From contig CAJUMY010000002.1 in NCBI GenBank assembly GCA_910587685.1, positions 248,001 through 312,000 of the forward strand: a stretch of DNA of 64,000 bases, read 5' to 3'. This stretch comes from an uncultured Christensenellaceae bacterium (GTDB lineage: Bacteria; Bacillota; Clostridia; Christensenellales; UBA3700). Positions 53,147-63,300 of the stretch are shown here, piece after piece; the stretch's first letter is position 1; each line of letters opens with the position of its first letter. Under the pieces are notes generated by a model that was given only the letters and a program-made list of their open reading frames with translations, was not told the origin of the DNA and made no database searches. Made by a program: the position numbers and the translations under genes.

Positions 53147-53830
53147 ATGATCAACATAGCTATCGACGGACCTTCGGGAGCCGGTAAAAGTACTGTTGCG
53201 AAGGCGCTGGCAAAGAGTATGGATATATTATATCTCGATACGGGCGCAATGTACAGAGCCGTGGCTCTTAAGGCTTTGCGTCTCGGAATAGATCCGTGTC
53301 AGAGAGAAAAAGTTCTTCCCATCCTTAACGATACGGATGTTGAAGTTAAATACGGACAGGGAGTTCAGCATATATTTGTTGACGGAGAGGACGTATCTCA
53401 GGCTATAAGAGAGCACCGAGTATCCAAGGCGGCGTCTGATATCTCCAAAATACAGGAAGTGAGAGATCATCTTGTCGATATGCAAAGAGCGATAGCGAAA
53501 AATAACGACGTCGTACTTGACGGAAGGGATATAACGTCTTACGTGCTCAAGGATACGCCTTATAAGTTTTATTTGAGCGCAAGCGTAGACGTGCGAGCAA
53601 AGAGACGCTTTGACGAACTTACCGCAAAGGGTCAGGCTGTCGAATACGATAAGATAAAAAGCGATATCATAGACAGAGACGATAACGATATGAAAAGGAC
53701 TTATTGTCCGCTGATGAGAACAGCCGATTCGATTTTCATTGACAGTAGCGATATGACCGTCGACGAAGTAGTCAAGGTCTTTTTGAAACATATCGAAGAA
53801 ATCGGTAAAAGCGTTGGGAAAGGAGTATAA
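53147..53830 (+). CDS. cmk: Cytidylate kinase
   Basis: Cmk phosphorylates CMP and dCMP. The P-loop IDGPSGAGKSTVAKAL is at residues 4-19, followed by LDTGAMYRAVALK, the substrate motif VLDGRDITSYV (usual GRDIGTVV) and the lid region DDNDMKRTYCPLMRTADSIFID. It is 227 residues, normal. The order cmk-plsC-ispH-rpsA is a conserved clostridial block. AGGAGATACTC precedes ATG 53147; plsC starts 6 nt after its stop. Confidence 0.96.
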   Translation: MINIAIDGPSGAGKSTVAKALAKSMDILYLDTGAMYRAVALKALRLGIDPCQREKVLPILNDTDVEVKYGQGVQHIFVDGEDVSQAIREHRVSKAASDISKIQEVRDHLVDMQRAIAKNNDVVLDGRDITSYVLKDTPYKFYLSASVDVRAKRRFDELTAKGQAVEYDKIKSDIIDRDDNDMKRTYCPLMRTADSIFIDSSDMTVDEVVKVFLKHIEEIGKSVGKGV

Positions 53831-53836
53831 TACGAT

Positions 53837-54502
53837 ATGAATTACAAATTGTTACGCGCAGTTATATCTCCGGCATTGAAGATGCTTTGGCCGACTACGT
53901 TTTACGGAACGGAGAACTTGATATTAGATAAGAACGTCGTGTACGTTTGCAATCATTATTCTGCGCTTGATACGAATGCAATGGTTGCGAAGATCTTTAA
54001 GAATAAATTCAACGTAGTAATAAAAGGAGAGGCGTTCAAGAGTAAATTCGGAGCTAGATTTTTAACGGGAATGGGCGGTATCCCTATAGAACGGGGAGAG
54101 GCTGACGTTGAGGCTGTAAAGAAAATATTGGGAGTGCTTAAAAGCGGAGAACCCCTCTTGCTTTTCCCGGAAGGTACGCGTAACAAATCGGGGAGCAAAG
54201 AGATGTTCAAGTTTAAGGACGGCGCGGTAGTTTTCGCGCTGAAAACAGGATCTCCCATTATACCGATGGTGCAGTACCGTCCGCCGAAGATTTTCAGACG
54301 CAACTACGTTTTGATAGGAAAACCGATGTATCTTGAAAAGTATTCCGGAATGCGTACGTCGTCTGTCAAATGCGAAGCGACGCAAGATCTTTACGACGAG
54401 ATGATTAGACTCAGACATCAGCTCGATAATATCGTCGAGAATTGCAGGGGCGATCTTAAAAAATACGAGTTGAGCACCAAGATGCGGCTTGAAAAGAAAT
54501 AA
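53837..54502 (+). CDS. plsC: 1-acyl-sn-glycerol-3-phosphate acyltransferase
   Basis: PlsC acylates lysophosphatidate at the membrane to make phosphatidate. The catalytic H-x4-D motif is NHYSALDT, and the acceptor-binding motif is FPEGTRNKSGS; the third block GGIPIERG and the fourth IIPMVQYRPP are visible. The short N-terminal hydrophobic part is only weakly membrane-like. It is 221 residues, typical for clostridial forms between cmk and ispH. Confidence 0.94.
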   Translation: MNYKLLRAVISPALKMLWPTTFYGTENLILDKNVVYVCNHYSALDTNAMVAKIFKNKFNVVIKGEAFKSKFGARFLTGMGGIPIERGEADVEAVKKILGVLKSGEPLLLFPEGTRNKSGSKEMFKFKDGAVVFALKTGSPIIPMVQYRPPKIFRRNYVLIGKPMYLEKYSGMRTSSVKCEATQDLYDEMIRLRHQLDNIVENCRGDLKKYELSTKMRLEKK

Positions 54503-54610
54503 TTTAACAAAATAAATCAATTAGGAGTTTTCCGCAAATGCCGAATGACGGTTTCGATGAATATCGACTTGATTTCGTTTTGTTGCGGAATTCTTTGTTT
54601 AAGGGACAGA

Positions 54611-56890
54611 ATGGAAATAATAATCGCAAAAAACGCAGGTTTTTGCTTTGGCGTCGAGAACGCTGTCGATATCGCTGTTAAAAATGCGGGCAACGCTGTC
54701 ACTCTCGGAGAGATAATACATAATAAACGCGTTGTAAATATGCTTGAATCTATCGGCGTTCCCGTCATAAACAGTATCGACGAGTACGATTCTGGCAATT
54801 TGATAATCCGCTCTCACGGCGTAAGTAAAGAGGTTATCGATACGCTTAATGCAAGGCATATACCGTATATTGACGCAACGTGTCCGTTTGTGAAGAAGAT
54901 ACGTAATCTTGTCAGAGAAAAATATCTTGAGAATAAAAAAATCATAATAATAGGAGAAAAAACGCATCCCGAAGTCGTCGGTATCAACGGTTGGTGCGAT
55001 AATACTGCCGCCGTAATAAAGAGCGTCGACGAGATAGTATTCGCCGACTATTATAGCGATTTGACAGAAAATGATGATTTTGAACTAAAGGATAAAGTCG
55101 TTCTCTATAGAAACGCCGAATACGTCGCGGTATCGCAAACCACGTTTTCTATAGAAAAGTATGCGGAAATTACTAAATTTATAGAAAATCGATTAAAAAC
55201 AGTTGAGTTTTTTAATACAATTTGCTATACTACCAAAGAAAGACAGAGCGAAGCCGAAAAGTTGGCGTCAGAGTGCGACGTCATGTTGGTGATTGGCGGG
55301 AAACATAGCTCGAACACACGGAAATTATACGACTTGTGTAAAGCCAAGTGTGAGAAAACTTATCTTATCGAAAATATTGCCGACTTAAACGCGGTAGTAG
55401 CAAATAAACATTTTAAGCTGGGTATAACGGCAGGTGCATCAACTCCGAAAGAGTTGATTGAGGAGGTAGTAGTAGTAATGAGCGAGTCTCAAGAAAAGAG
55501 CATTGATATGCTTAACGAAGAAGTTGCGAAGAAGGATGTCGCAAACGATGAATGTAAGAAGTCTATGACAATGGAAGAATTGCTTGATACGGCAGAAGGC
55601 AAGTTGGTTAGATACCGTAACGGTCAGACGATGAACGTTAAGGTCATTTCCGCTAATGCCGACGGTATCTACGTAAGTTTCGGCGGTAAGAAGGAAGGCT
55701 TTATACCGAAGGACGAAGTAGTTCTCGAAGGTGAATACAATTCCGACGATTACAAGGCGGGCGATTCGTTCAAGGCTATCGTTAAGGATGCAGGCAAGAA
55801 GGACAACGTTGAGTTTTCCAAGAAAGCCATAGACGTTAAGATAAAAGAACAGAAGGAATGCGAAGAGGTTCTCAAGGGATCTGAATTTGCAGGCGTTGTA
55901 GAAAAGGCTGTAAAGGGCGGCGTTATATGCAAGCTCGGCAGCTATACAGTTTTCGTACCCGGCTCGCAGATAAAGATTGGCTATGTTAAAGATCTTGAGA
56001 AGTACGTCGGCAAGACTTTGAGACTCAGAATGATCCCCGCTAAGAAGGTTGAAGGAGAGGCTCAGGAAGAGCAGGATCTTACGATAAAAGGCAGAAGAAT
56101 AGTAGCTTCGCAGAGAATCATACTCGAAGAGGAGAGAGCCGCAAAGGAAGAGAAGTTCTGGAGCGAAGTTGTCCCCGGAGCTATCGTTAAAGGTAAGGTC
56201 AAGAGATTCACGGCGTTCGGAGCATTCGTCAGCGTTAACGGTAAAGATTGTTTGGCTCATATTTCCGACCTTTCTTGGTACAAGATCAACGATCCGTCCG
56301 AGATACTCGAGATCAATAAGACTTATGACTTTATGGTTCTTAAGACCGTAAGAGAAAGCGATCAGGTTTCTCTCGGATATAAACAGCTTCAGAAGAAGCC
56401 TTACGAGCAGGCATTCGAGGAATTGCCGATCGGTACGACGATACACGGCGTTGTCGAGAGAGTATTCCCTTACGGCGCGTTCGTATCTATAAAGAAGGGT
56501 GTAGACGGTCTTGTTCCCGTGTCTGAGATCTCTCACGAGTGGGTCAAGAATGCTACCGAGAAGTTCAATCCCGGCGACGAAGTTGACGCTGTTATCATCA
56601 ATTTTGACGGCAATAAGATCACGTTATCGATAAAGGCGCTTCTCCCCGCTCCCGAAGAGCAGCCGGAAGAGAGCGTTGAGATCAGTGATGAAGATATTCA
56701 GGAACACAACGAGAAGAAAGCAAGAGCCAACGCTAAGAAGTTTGAGAATAAGCCGCAACAGCGCAGAACTAAGACGAAGAGAGTTGAGGAGAACGACGAG
56801 CCTAAGTCTTGGTCGACGGATTCTTCTACGGCTACTATCGGCGACTTGTTCAAGGGCATCAGCTTTGATTTCGACGACGATAAAGAATAA
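54611..56890 (+). CDS. ispH-rpsA: IspH-ribosomal protein S1 fusion
   Basis: Residues 1-285 are IspH, the 4Fe-4S enzyme that makes IPP and DMAPP in the last MEP step. The cluster cysteines are C12 in GFCFGVE, the Cys of DATCPFVKK and that of NTICYTTKERQ; HPEV carries the catalytic Glu. Residues about 320-720 hold four S1 RNA-binding domains (starts near VKVISANADGIYV, GVVEKAVKGGVIC, GKVKRFTAFGAFV, GVVERVFPYGAFV), then a charged tail. This fusion is known in many Clostridia; its reason is unclear. ATG 54611 is preferred because AAGGGA precedes it and MEIIIAKNAGFC is the usual start. The protein is 759 residues. Confidence 0.94.
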   Translation: MEIIIAKNAGFCFGVENAVDIAVKNAGNAVTLGEIIHNKRVVNMLESIGVPVINSIDEYDSGNLIIRSHGVSKEVIDTLNARHIPYIDATCPFVKKIRNLVREKYLENKKIIIIGEKTHPEVVGINGWCDNTAAVIKSVDEIVFADYYSDLTENDDFELKDKVVLYRNAEYVAVSQTTFSIEKYAEITKFIENRLKTVEFFNTICYTTKERQSEAEKLASECDVMLVIGGKHSSNTRKLYDLCKAKCEKTYLIENIADLNAVVANKHFKLGITAGASTPKELIEEVVVVMSESQEKSIDMLNEEVAKKDVANDECKKSMTMEELLDTAEGKLVRYRNGQTMNVKVISANADGIYVSFGGKKEGFIPKDEVVLEGEYNSDDYKAGDSFKAIVKDAGKKDNVEFSKKAIDVKIKEQKECEEVLKGSEFAGVVEKAVKGGVICKLGSYTVFVPGSQIKIGYVKDLEKYVGKTLRLRMIPAKKVEGEAQEEQDLTIKGRRIVASQRIILEEERAAKEEKFWSEVVPGAIVKGKVKRFTAFGAFVSVNGKDCLAHISDLSWYKINDPSEILEINKTYDFMVLKTVRESDQVSLGYKQLQKKPYEQAFEELPIGTTIHGVVERVFPYGAFVSIKKGVDGLVPVSEISHEWVKNATEKFNPGDEVDAVIINFDGNKITLSIKALLPAPEEQPEESVEISDEDIQEHNEKKARANAKKFENKPQQRRTKTKRVEENDEPKSWSTDSSTATIGDLFKGISFDFDDDKE

Positions 56891-56912
56891 TAACGTTATT
56901 AACTACCGAAAT

Positions 56913-56956
56913 TCGAGACTCCTGCATAGATTGTGGGAGTCTCGATTTTATTTCGG
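56913..56956 (+). terminator. Intrinsic terminator after ispH-rpsA
   Basis: CGAGACTCC (56914-56922) pairs with GGAGTCTCG around a ~13-nt loop, followed by ATTTTATTT; an outer CCGAAA/TTTCGG pair flanks the element. Confidence 0.8.
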
Positions 56957-57066
56957 ATAACAGAAGCAAATAGATGAACGAAAATACTTTTCGATATAGC
57001 GTAGCGAGACTTGGTCGTCCACTGTAAAAATATTCATATGCATTGATAGAGGTCTTAGAGTATTGA

Positions 57067-58500
57067 ATGATTAAAAAGATTGATACGAGCGGTTTTTTGT
57101 TCAACAATAAGTCGCTGATAAAATTGATTATTCCGCTTTTGATCGAACAGTTCCTTACTCTCGCGGTAGGTCTTGCGGATTCGATAATGGTTTCGTCTGT
57201 CGGCGAAGCAGCTGTTTCCGCAGTATCGCTAGTTGATACCGTTATGATACTCATAATCAATGTCTTTGCGGCGATCGCCGCAGGCGGGGCTATAGTCGCA
57301 GGTCAGGCTCTCGGTCAGAAAAATCAAGAAAAGGGTTCGGAAGTAACGGAACAGGTATTACTCATATCCGTAGTATTTTCGATCGTAGTTATGGCGCTCA
57401 TGTACGCTATGAAGTCGTTCATATTGAATATAGTATTCGGCAAGATAGAAGCCGACGTCATGAGTAATGCGAACAAATACATCCTGATAACTACAGCTTC
57501 AGTGCCGTTCATAGCTATATACAACGTAGGAGCGGCTATATATAGAGGAATGGGCGACTCCAAAACGCCTATGGTCACCTCGTTTGTATCGAATCTTATC
57601 AACATTGCGGGCAATGCGACGCTCATATACGGATTCAAATGGGGAATAGAGGGCGCCGCAACGCCGACGCTTATCGCCAGAATAATATCGGGAATAACGA
57701 TGCTGATCCTTATCGGTAAAAAGAGCAATATACTTCACGTGAGGAAATATATCATACGCCCGAATTGGACGAGGATAAAGCAGATACTTCATATAGGCAT
57801 ACCTTACGGTCTTGAGAACAGTATGTTCCAACTGGGTAAGATCATTGTAATAAGTCTGGTATCGACGTTCGGTACGCCGTCTATCACGGCAAACGCCGTT
57901 TCCAACAACATATGCGCGTTCGCTATACTCGGAGGAATGGCTTCGAATTATGCGCTTTCAGCGGTCGCGGCTCAGTGTGTCGGAGCAGGCGATTATAGAC
58001 AGGTGAGATATTATACTAAGAAAATAATATCGGTCGCTTATATAAGCACTGTCTTGATGAATATAGTCATAGTAGTAGCTCTTCCGCTCATAATGCGGGT
58101 GTATAATCTATCAAGCGATACGGCTGAGTATGCAAGAAATATTATCATTTTCCATGCGATATGCGCAAGTATCGTATGGCCTGCGGCATTTACGCTCCCG
58201 AGCGGTTTACGCGCGGCGAACGACGTTACTTTCAGTATGATAGTATCGGTAATATCAATGTGGGCGTTTAGAGTGGGGTGCAGTTACCTTTTAGCGTACG
58301 TCTTTAAGCTCGGCGTATACAGCGTATGGATAGCTATGATAATAGATTGGATAGTCAGAGCAATATTCTTTGTTGCGAGGTATAGGACCGACAAGTGGCA
58401 AAGATTCAAAGTCAACGTCAAATCAAATTGTGACGGTCAAGACTTCGTAAATACGAGCGACGATGTTTTTGAAAACGATAACGAAAATTCAGCTGAGTAG
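57067..58500 (+). CDS. MATE family multidrug/Na+ exporter
   Basis: This MATE-type exporter of 477 residues has about twelve membrane segments in two related halves. The first half starts LIKLIIPLLIEQFLTLAVGLADSIM, with the family pattern VSAVSLVDTVM and GGAIVAGQALGQ; the second has GIPYGLENSMFQLGKI. The C-terminal ~35 residues are polar and acidic. Substrate is not predictable. GAGGT lies about 18 nt upstream; a closer ribosome binding site (TTAGAG) is weak. It lies alone and converges on the acetyltransferase gene. Confidence 0.92.
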   Translation: MIKKIDTSGFLFNNKSLIKLIIPLLIEQFLTLAVGLADSIMVSSVGEAAVSAVSLVDTVMILIINVFAAIAAGGAIVAGQALGQKNQEKGSEVTEQVLLISVVFSIVVMALMYAMKSFILNIVFGKIEADVMSNANKYILITTASVPFIAIYNVGAAIYRGMGDSKTPMVTSFVSNLINIAGNATLIYGFKWGIEGAATPTLIARIISGITMLILIGKKSNILHVRKYIIRPNWTRIKQILHIGIPYGLENSMFQLGKIIVISLVSTFGTPSITANAVSNNICAFAILGGMASNYALSAVAAQCVGAGDYRQVRYYTKKIISVAYISTVLMNIVIVVALPLIMRVYNLSSDTAEYARNIIIFHAICASIVWPAAFTLPSGLRAANDVTFSMIVSVISMWAFRVGCSYLLAYVFKLGVYSVWIAMIIDWIVRAIFFVARYRTDKWQRFKVNVKSNCDGQDFVNTSDDVFENDNENSAE

Positions 58501-58533
58501 TACATAGCGTCGAATTAAGCGCTTTTATATAAG

Positions 58534-58562
58534 AAAATACCGTATATGTTAAGGTATTTTTG
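58534..58562. terminator. Bidirectional terminator between convergent genes
   Basis: AAAATACC (58534-58541) and GGTATTTT (58553-58560) are exact complements around an 11-nt loop, with A residues before and T residues after, so it can work on both strands. Confidence 0.75.
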
Positions 58563-58606
58563 CATTTAGTCGATAGTTTGAAATCTTTATAATGAATAAA
58601 ATCGGT

Positions 58607-59197
58607 TTATTTTTCGTTATACATCGGATAACGGTATTTTTCTTCTTGCGTGATTTTCCTTACGACTTTGCAGGGAATGCCTACTGCGACGACGTTATCT
58701 GGTATTGACTTAGTTACGACGCTACCGGCTCCGATTACCGTATTATCGCCTATGTTTACTCCAGCTAGTATCGTCGAGCCTGCGCCTATCCAAACGTTGT
58801 TGCCTATCGTTATCGGTTTAGCGATCTCAAGTCCCGACTTTCGCTGTTCGGGATCAATAGGGTGTTCGGCAGTCGTAAAACAGCAATTCGGCGCAATGAA
58901 TACGTTATCGCCGAAAGTTACTTCAGCGCCGTCTGTAATTATTAGATTGTGATTAGAGTAGAAATAATCGCCTACAGAGATATTATAGCCGTAGTCGCAC
59001 CAAAATGGCGGAGTGAATATTACTTCTTTGCCCATCTTCCCCAACATTGAACGAAGCATTTTTTCTTGAGTTTCTCTGTCGTTTGGATTTAGCTGATTGT
59101 AGGCAAAACACTTATCTTTGCATTTTTTGATTTCTTCTTCGTATTCGGGATTGTAACAGCCTTGAAATAAACAATTAACAGGTATTTTTGCTTTCAT
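58607..59197 (-). CDS. Maltose/galactoside-type O-acetyltransferase (LbH fold)
   Basis: This enzyme transfers acetyl from acetyl-CoA to a sugar hydroxyl. It has the helical N-terminal maltose-acetyltransferase domain (about residues 1-60) and a left-handed beta-helix with hexapeptide repeats (ISVGDYFYSNHNLIITDG through VNIGDNTVIGAGSVVTKSI); the catalytic His is in FTTAEHPID. The protein ends KVVRKITQEEKY, typical of the Maa/LacA group. ATG 59197 (196 aa) is chosen because the promoter TATAAT lies at 59231-59226, so longer upstream starts would not be transcribed. The ribosome binding site is weak. Confidence 0.9.
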   Translation of the reverse strand: MKAKIPVNCLFQGCYNPEYEEEIKKCKDKCFAYNQLNPNDRETQEKMLRSMLGKMGKEVIFTPPFWCDYGYNISVGDYFYSNHNLIITDGAEVTFGDNVFIAPNCCFTTAEHPIDPEQRKSGLEIAKPITIGNNVWIGAGSTILAGVNIGDNTVIGAGSVVTKSIPDNVVAVGIPCKVVRKITQEEKYRYPMYNEK

Positions 59198-59225
59198 AAT
59201 TTTTCCGATAGTATTATTTCCTTTG

Positions 59226-59254
59226 ATTATATCAACAATTTCAATAAAAGTCAA
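59226..59254 (-). promoter_or_regulatory. Sigma-A promoter of the acetyltransferase gene
   Basis: On the minus strand TTGACT (59254-59249), a 17-bp spacer and TATAAT (59231-59226). Start near 59219, leader of about 22 nt. Confidence 0.85.
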
Positions 59255-59274
59255 TACGTGAGTTATTTTTAGAC

Positions 59275-59303
59275 TTGACAACGAAAATAGTTTTGTGTAC
59301 TAT
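59275..59303 (+). promoter_or_regulatory. Possible promoter of the methyltransferase gene
   Basis: TTGACA (59275-59280), a 17-bp spacer and TACTAT (59298-59303). It is divergent from the acetyltransferase promoter; the two -35 boxes are about 20 bp apart. The predicted leader is about 110 nt. Confidence 0.5.
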
Positions 59304-59420
59304 TAATTATAGATGAAGGATGCAAAATATTCAATATTGGAACTCAATCGTTATATTTTATGAAAGATTTCGTAATTATAGCATATATTGCAGTTCCGAT
59401 TGCACAATTTAGGGGAAATT

Positions 59421-60179
59421 ATGGATAATACGAAAAAGTTTAATAACAAAGCTGATAAATATTCATCGGGTAGACCGTCGTATCCCAAAGAGCTTATCAA
59501 AACGCTTTATGATATGTATGGATTTAATAAAAGCTCGGTGATTGCAGATATCGGCTCGGGAACGGGTATATTGACGAGGCAACTACTTGAAATGGGAAGC
59601 GAAGTATACGCGGTGGAACCGAACGAAAATATGCGTAAAAAAGCTAAGGCAGAACTTGCACGTATTGAGAAATTTCATTCCGTTAACGCTACCGCGGAGA
59701 ATACTGCGTTGATTGACCGATCCGTCGACCATATTACCGTAGCTCAAGCGTTCCATTGGTTCGACACCGCGTTATTTAAGAAAGAATGTAATAGAATACT
59801 AAGAGAACGCGGAAACGTCGTTCTTATATGGAATACGCGGGATATAGATGCCGAAATAAATAAAGTGCAGAGTAGGGTGTTCGAGAAGTATTGCCGCGAT
59901 TTTAACGGGTTTAGCGGCGGTATGAAGAGAGGCGACGATAGAATAAAGGTATTCTTTGACGTTTGCGGATACGACGTTCTCGAGTTTAAGAATCCTATAT
60001 TATATGATAGAGATCGCTATATTTCAAGGTGTCTTTCAAGTTCGTATTCTCTAATGGAAGGAGATGAGAATTTTGATAGATACATGATAGAATTGAATAT
60101 GTTATTTGATAGATTTTCCGAAAGCGGGATTCTAACTATTCCCAATAATACTATCGCGTACATTGGGAAAATTAATTGA
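59421..60179 (+). CDS. Class I SAM-dependent methyltransferase
   Basis: This is a UbiE/Methyltransf_11-type protein of 252 residues. It starts with FNNKADKYSSGRPSYP, common in this group; motif I is IADIGSGTGILTRQLLEMG, then YAVEPNENMRKKA and HITVAQAFHWFD, the last a signature of the Tam/YcgJ-like subgroup. Substrate unknown. AGGGGAA just before ATG 59421 decides the start; a longer in-frame start at 59388 lacks a ribosome binding site. Confidence 0.88.
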   Translation: MDNTKKFNNKADKYSSGRPSYPKELIKTLYDMYGFNKSSVIADIGSGTGILTRQLLEMGSEVYAVEPNENMRKKAKAELARIEKFHSVNATAENTALIDRSVDHITVAQAFHWFDTALFKKECNRILRERGNVVLIWNTRDIDAEINKVQSRVFEKYCRDFNGFSGGMKRGDDRIKVFFDVCGYDVLEFKNPILYDRDRYISRCLSSSYSLMEGDENFDRYMIELNMLFDRFSESGILTIPNNTIAYIGKIN

Positions 60180-60291
60180 CGCTTAAGTATAATAAAATGG
60201 CGATTAGAGTAGAGCATATATTAAATCTTTACATAAAATATTCAAATCAAATTCATATAATTAACATCTGCTGACATTTATATAAAAAATA

Positions 60292-60329
60292 AGAGCGATT
60301 AAGAATTAATCTTAATCGCTCTCTGTTTT
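60292..60329. terminator. Bidirectional terminator
   Basis: AGAGCGATTAAGA (60292-60304), loop ATTAA, TCTTAATCGCTCT (60310-60322): 13 perfect pairs. CTGTTTTTA follows on the plus strand and a T-rich run follows on the minus strand, so it serves both converging genes. Confidence 0.92.
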
Positions 60330-60393
60330 TATTTTAGAAACTGATTAATCGTAAAAATTAAGATTTATCGTTTCACTATGATTTAGATAGGGG

Positions 60394-63300
60394 TTACACC
60401 TTCCACTTCTTCTTGCGAGCAATGAATACTGAAAGTACTATGATTCCTGCAAGAACAGCGGCTGTCGCAACAACTATACCTATGATAAGACCAACGTTAG
60501 TCGTCTTAGGAGCTTCCGGATCCGGAATAATCGGTTCCTCAGGAATTACAAGATCCTTAATTCCGCCCGTGCCTTCGATAGAATTCGAAACGCCCGTCTC
60601 AGTATCAACGATGACTTTAACTGCTTCAACGATCTCATTGCCTACGAAACGTTTAGCCGCCTCGATGGCAATATACTTGATTTCAAGCTCGTTATTGTCG
60701 CTGAGTTCATCATAAGTAAGGGTAAGTTTACCGTCTTGAGCAACTCTATCTTTTATCTCTTTGTGATTGAGCGTTACCGAATATATCATATATCCTTCGT
60801 TCGGAACGATAGTATAGGTGTAGCTATCGCCGGGTTTCAACACCTGAATCTTACCGTCCTCACTATTCAGCTTACCGCCTTTACCTTCGATAGTAGCATA
60901 GATGGTCTTATCTGAAGAAACTTTACCGGCGTCAACTGCTGCGACCATATACGGTGAGAAACTGGTAACTGTAGCGACTATACCGAACTGCGTTACTACG
61001 CAAGGAATTTCTTCGATAATGTACTCGTCGTCCTTGATATGCTTACGATGGAAGAGCTTGAACTTGACACCTGCGTTATTCGGACCGTAACCTTCAGGGA
61101 AGCCTAACATTATCTTTACGTAACTTCCATCGGGGATAGTGGGGTACTTACCGCAAATTTGCAGGTTGATATCGTAAGTAGAGCTTTTGATAATATCGTC
61201 TTTACCAATACCGATTCCGTCGTGGTTATCGATTTCATCAAGCATAGTATCGACAGTATCGGTAGAAGCCTTTTCTGCAACGAGCATCATCTGGCTTCTT
61301 TCACCCTCTGTGAACGAGCTGGTACCGTCTTCTTTGAGGAAGTTGTTTGCAGAAAGGTCTGAGTTATCGGCAAGTATCGGCTGAGCGCAACTCTCGATCC
61401 AAAGTCTGCCGTCGTAATTGAAACGAGCAGGGCAGGCGCCGGTAAGTCTTCCGCAATTGAAATAAAGAGAGTTAGGCGCTTTGTCGGAAGTTTCGAAAAT
61501 CGTTTCGCCGTTTACTATTCTTGTAACAACTTTTGCCGAACCGACGTTCTCGAAGAAGAAATGATAACCTTCACGATTGTGTTCGTACATAAGACTTACG
61601 CCAAACTTAAATCTAAGCGTGTTCTTAACGAGCGTAGGATCTGCTGAATTTTTAGGTCTTTCGACAAGCTCTATGTAAACAGGGTCACCATTCGCGTCTT
61701 TGTTTACAGGGAAGAATCTGCAGTATTCCTGCGCATTGGGGTGCGGTGACGTGAAATATACGGAAATAGGTTTCGATTCATCGAGAATATGCAACGGTTC
61801 GTTGTACGTAATTTCGAAAAGAATCGCGCTGTTCTCAGACATTAAGACCTTATCTTTGATTTTTGAATCGCGCATACCGTCGTTAATGGTGTATTCTTCC
61901 TGATGATTAGGCGTAGAACTCTGAATATACGGTGGGGGAGTATACGTGCCGTACGTTTCGTTTACCTTAGCTTCAGTGATCTCAACCGGGTTACTTTTAT
62001 TCAAGAGTTCGTCAGTGAATTGATAGTGGAATATCATTCCGTTATATTCGGGGAATACGTCGGAATGAATCGGCACCGTAGGTACGTCCGGATTTGCATC
62101 AAAGACAGCGAATTGCATATAGTAAACGGAAGTGTTTTCGTAGAATATAGTTTCTGCGCCGTTATCTTCCAAATAACCGTCGATACTAGCGACTATACTC
62201 ATATATTCCATCATAGGAGATAACGCATTCCAAGAATACCAAACCAACTTTTTATTTCTGTCATAGGCTGCATAGCGGTAAGAAAGATAAAGCCCGTCTT
62301 CTTCAAGTAGTCTGTTCGCGCTTTTGCCGTTATAGCTTACTGTTACGTAAGTATTCATTAAGGTATTGCCGTAATCATCATTGCCTTCGTCGGATTCGGT
62401 ATAAACGAAAGAAGCCTGAAGACCTTCGGTGTTACCGCTTGTACCGTAATTGTGAGAAGAAAGTTCGGGATATTGCAATTCGTACTTAGAGGATGAAATA
62501 ACGCCGTCGTTTACGTGAATCTCGCTATCGCTCGTCTTCTGCAAGAGCGTATACCTATTTTTGTTATACGAAGCGTGGTTCCAAGTAACGTCTACAGAGT
62601 ACCAGTCGCCCTTCGCAGTCTCACCGGCGAGCGCTACTGATTGAGCGTCTGTAGGAACACCGAGATATACGTAGTTCCACATATGATAAACGCTGGAAGG
62701 AGAATAATTACCGTATTCGTCTTTTGAGTTACTGCTACCGTTAACGCAGATAGTCGGGATCTCAAGTTTATCCATAACTACTTTGTATGCTTTCGAGAAG
62801 CCGCCGCAAACAGCTTTGCCTTCTATGATACCGCCGTAAGCCGTATTTATGTTGGCAGCGGCAACGTAGTTAGGATCGTCTTTGTTCTCGTATGCAGCGT
62901 AATCGTATTTTATGTTTTCAGCAAGATATTTGTTGACTGCTCTTGCGAGGAAAGCGTCTTTCGCGGAATACTTATCCTCAGCTTGCTTTGCGTTGACCTC
63001 TGCAACTATCGCGTCGATCTTATTTTCAAACTTTCTTATTGCCTCGGTAACTTCTGTTTCGCTAGTGAAGCCGTTATCATAATAAAGATTAGCTTCGCGT
63101 CCGCTATCGATATATGCGGTATAGACTCCGTTAACGCGACCGACACTGATAGTCATTTTATAAAAGTCGATATAAAAGAGCTCAGGGTGATCGGTAAGAT
63201 ACGCATCACGCGCGGCGCTAAACGCTTTGGGTATATCAAGATTACCGTTAAGTACGTAGTTTTGAGCTTCTTCGGAAGTTACAATACCGTGCTCGTTAAG

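Noticed and set aside
55439..56536. 365-codon minus-strand frame opposite ispH-rpsA
   Set aside because: Antisense shadow generated by the codon pattern of the S1 repeats; no domain recognised.
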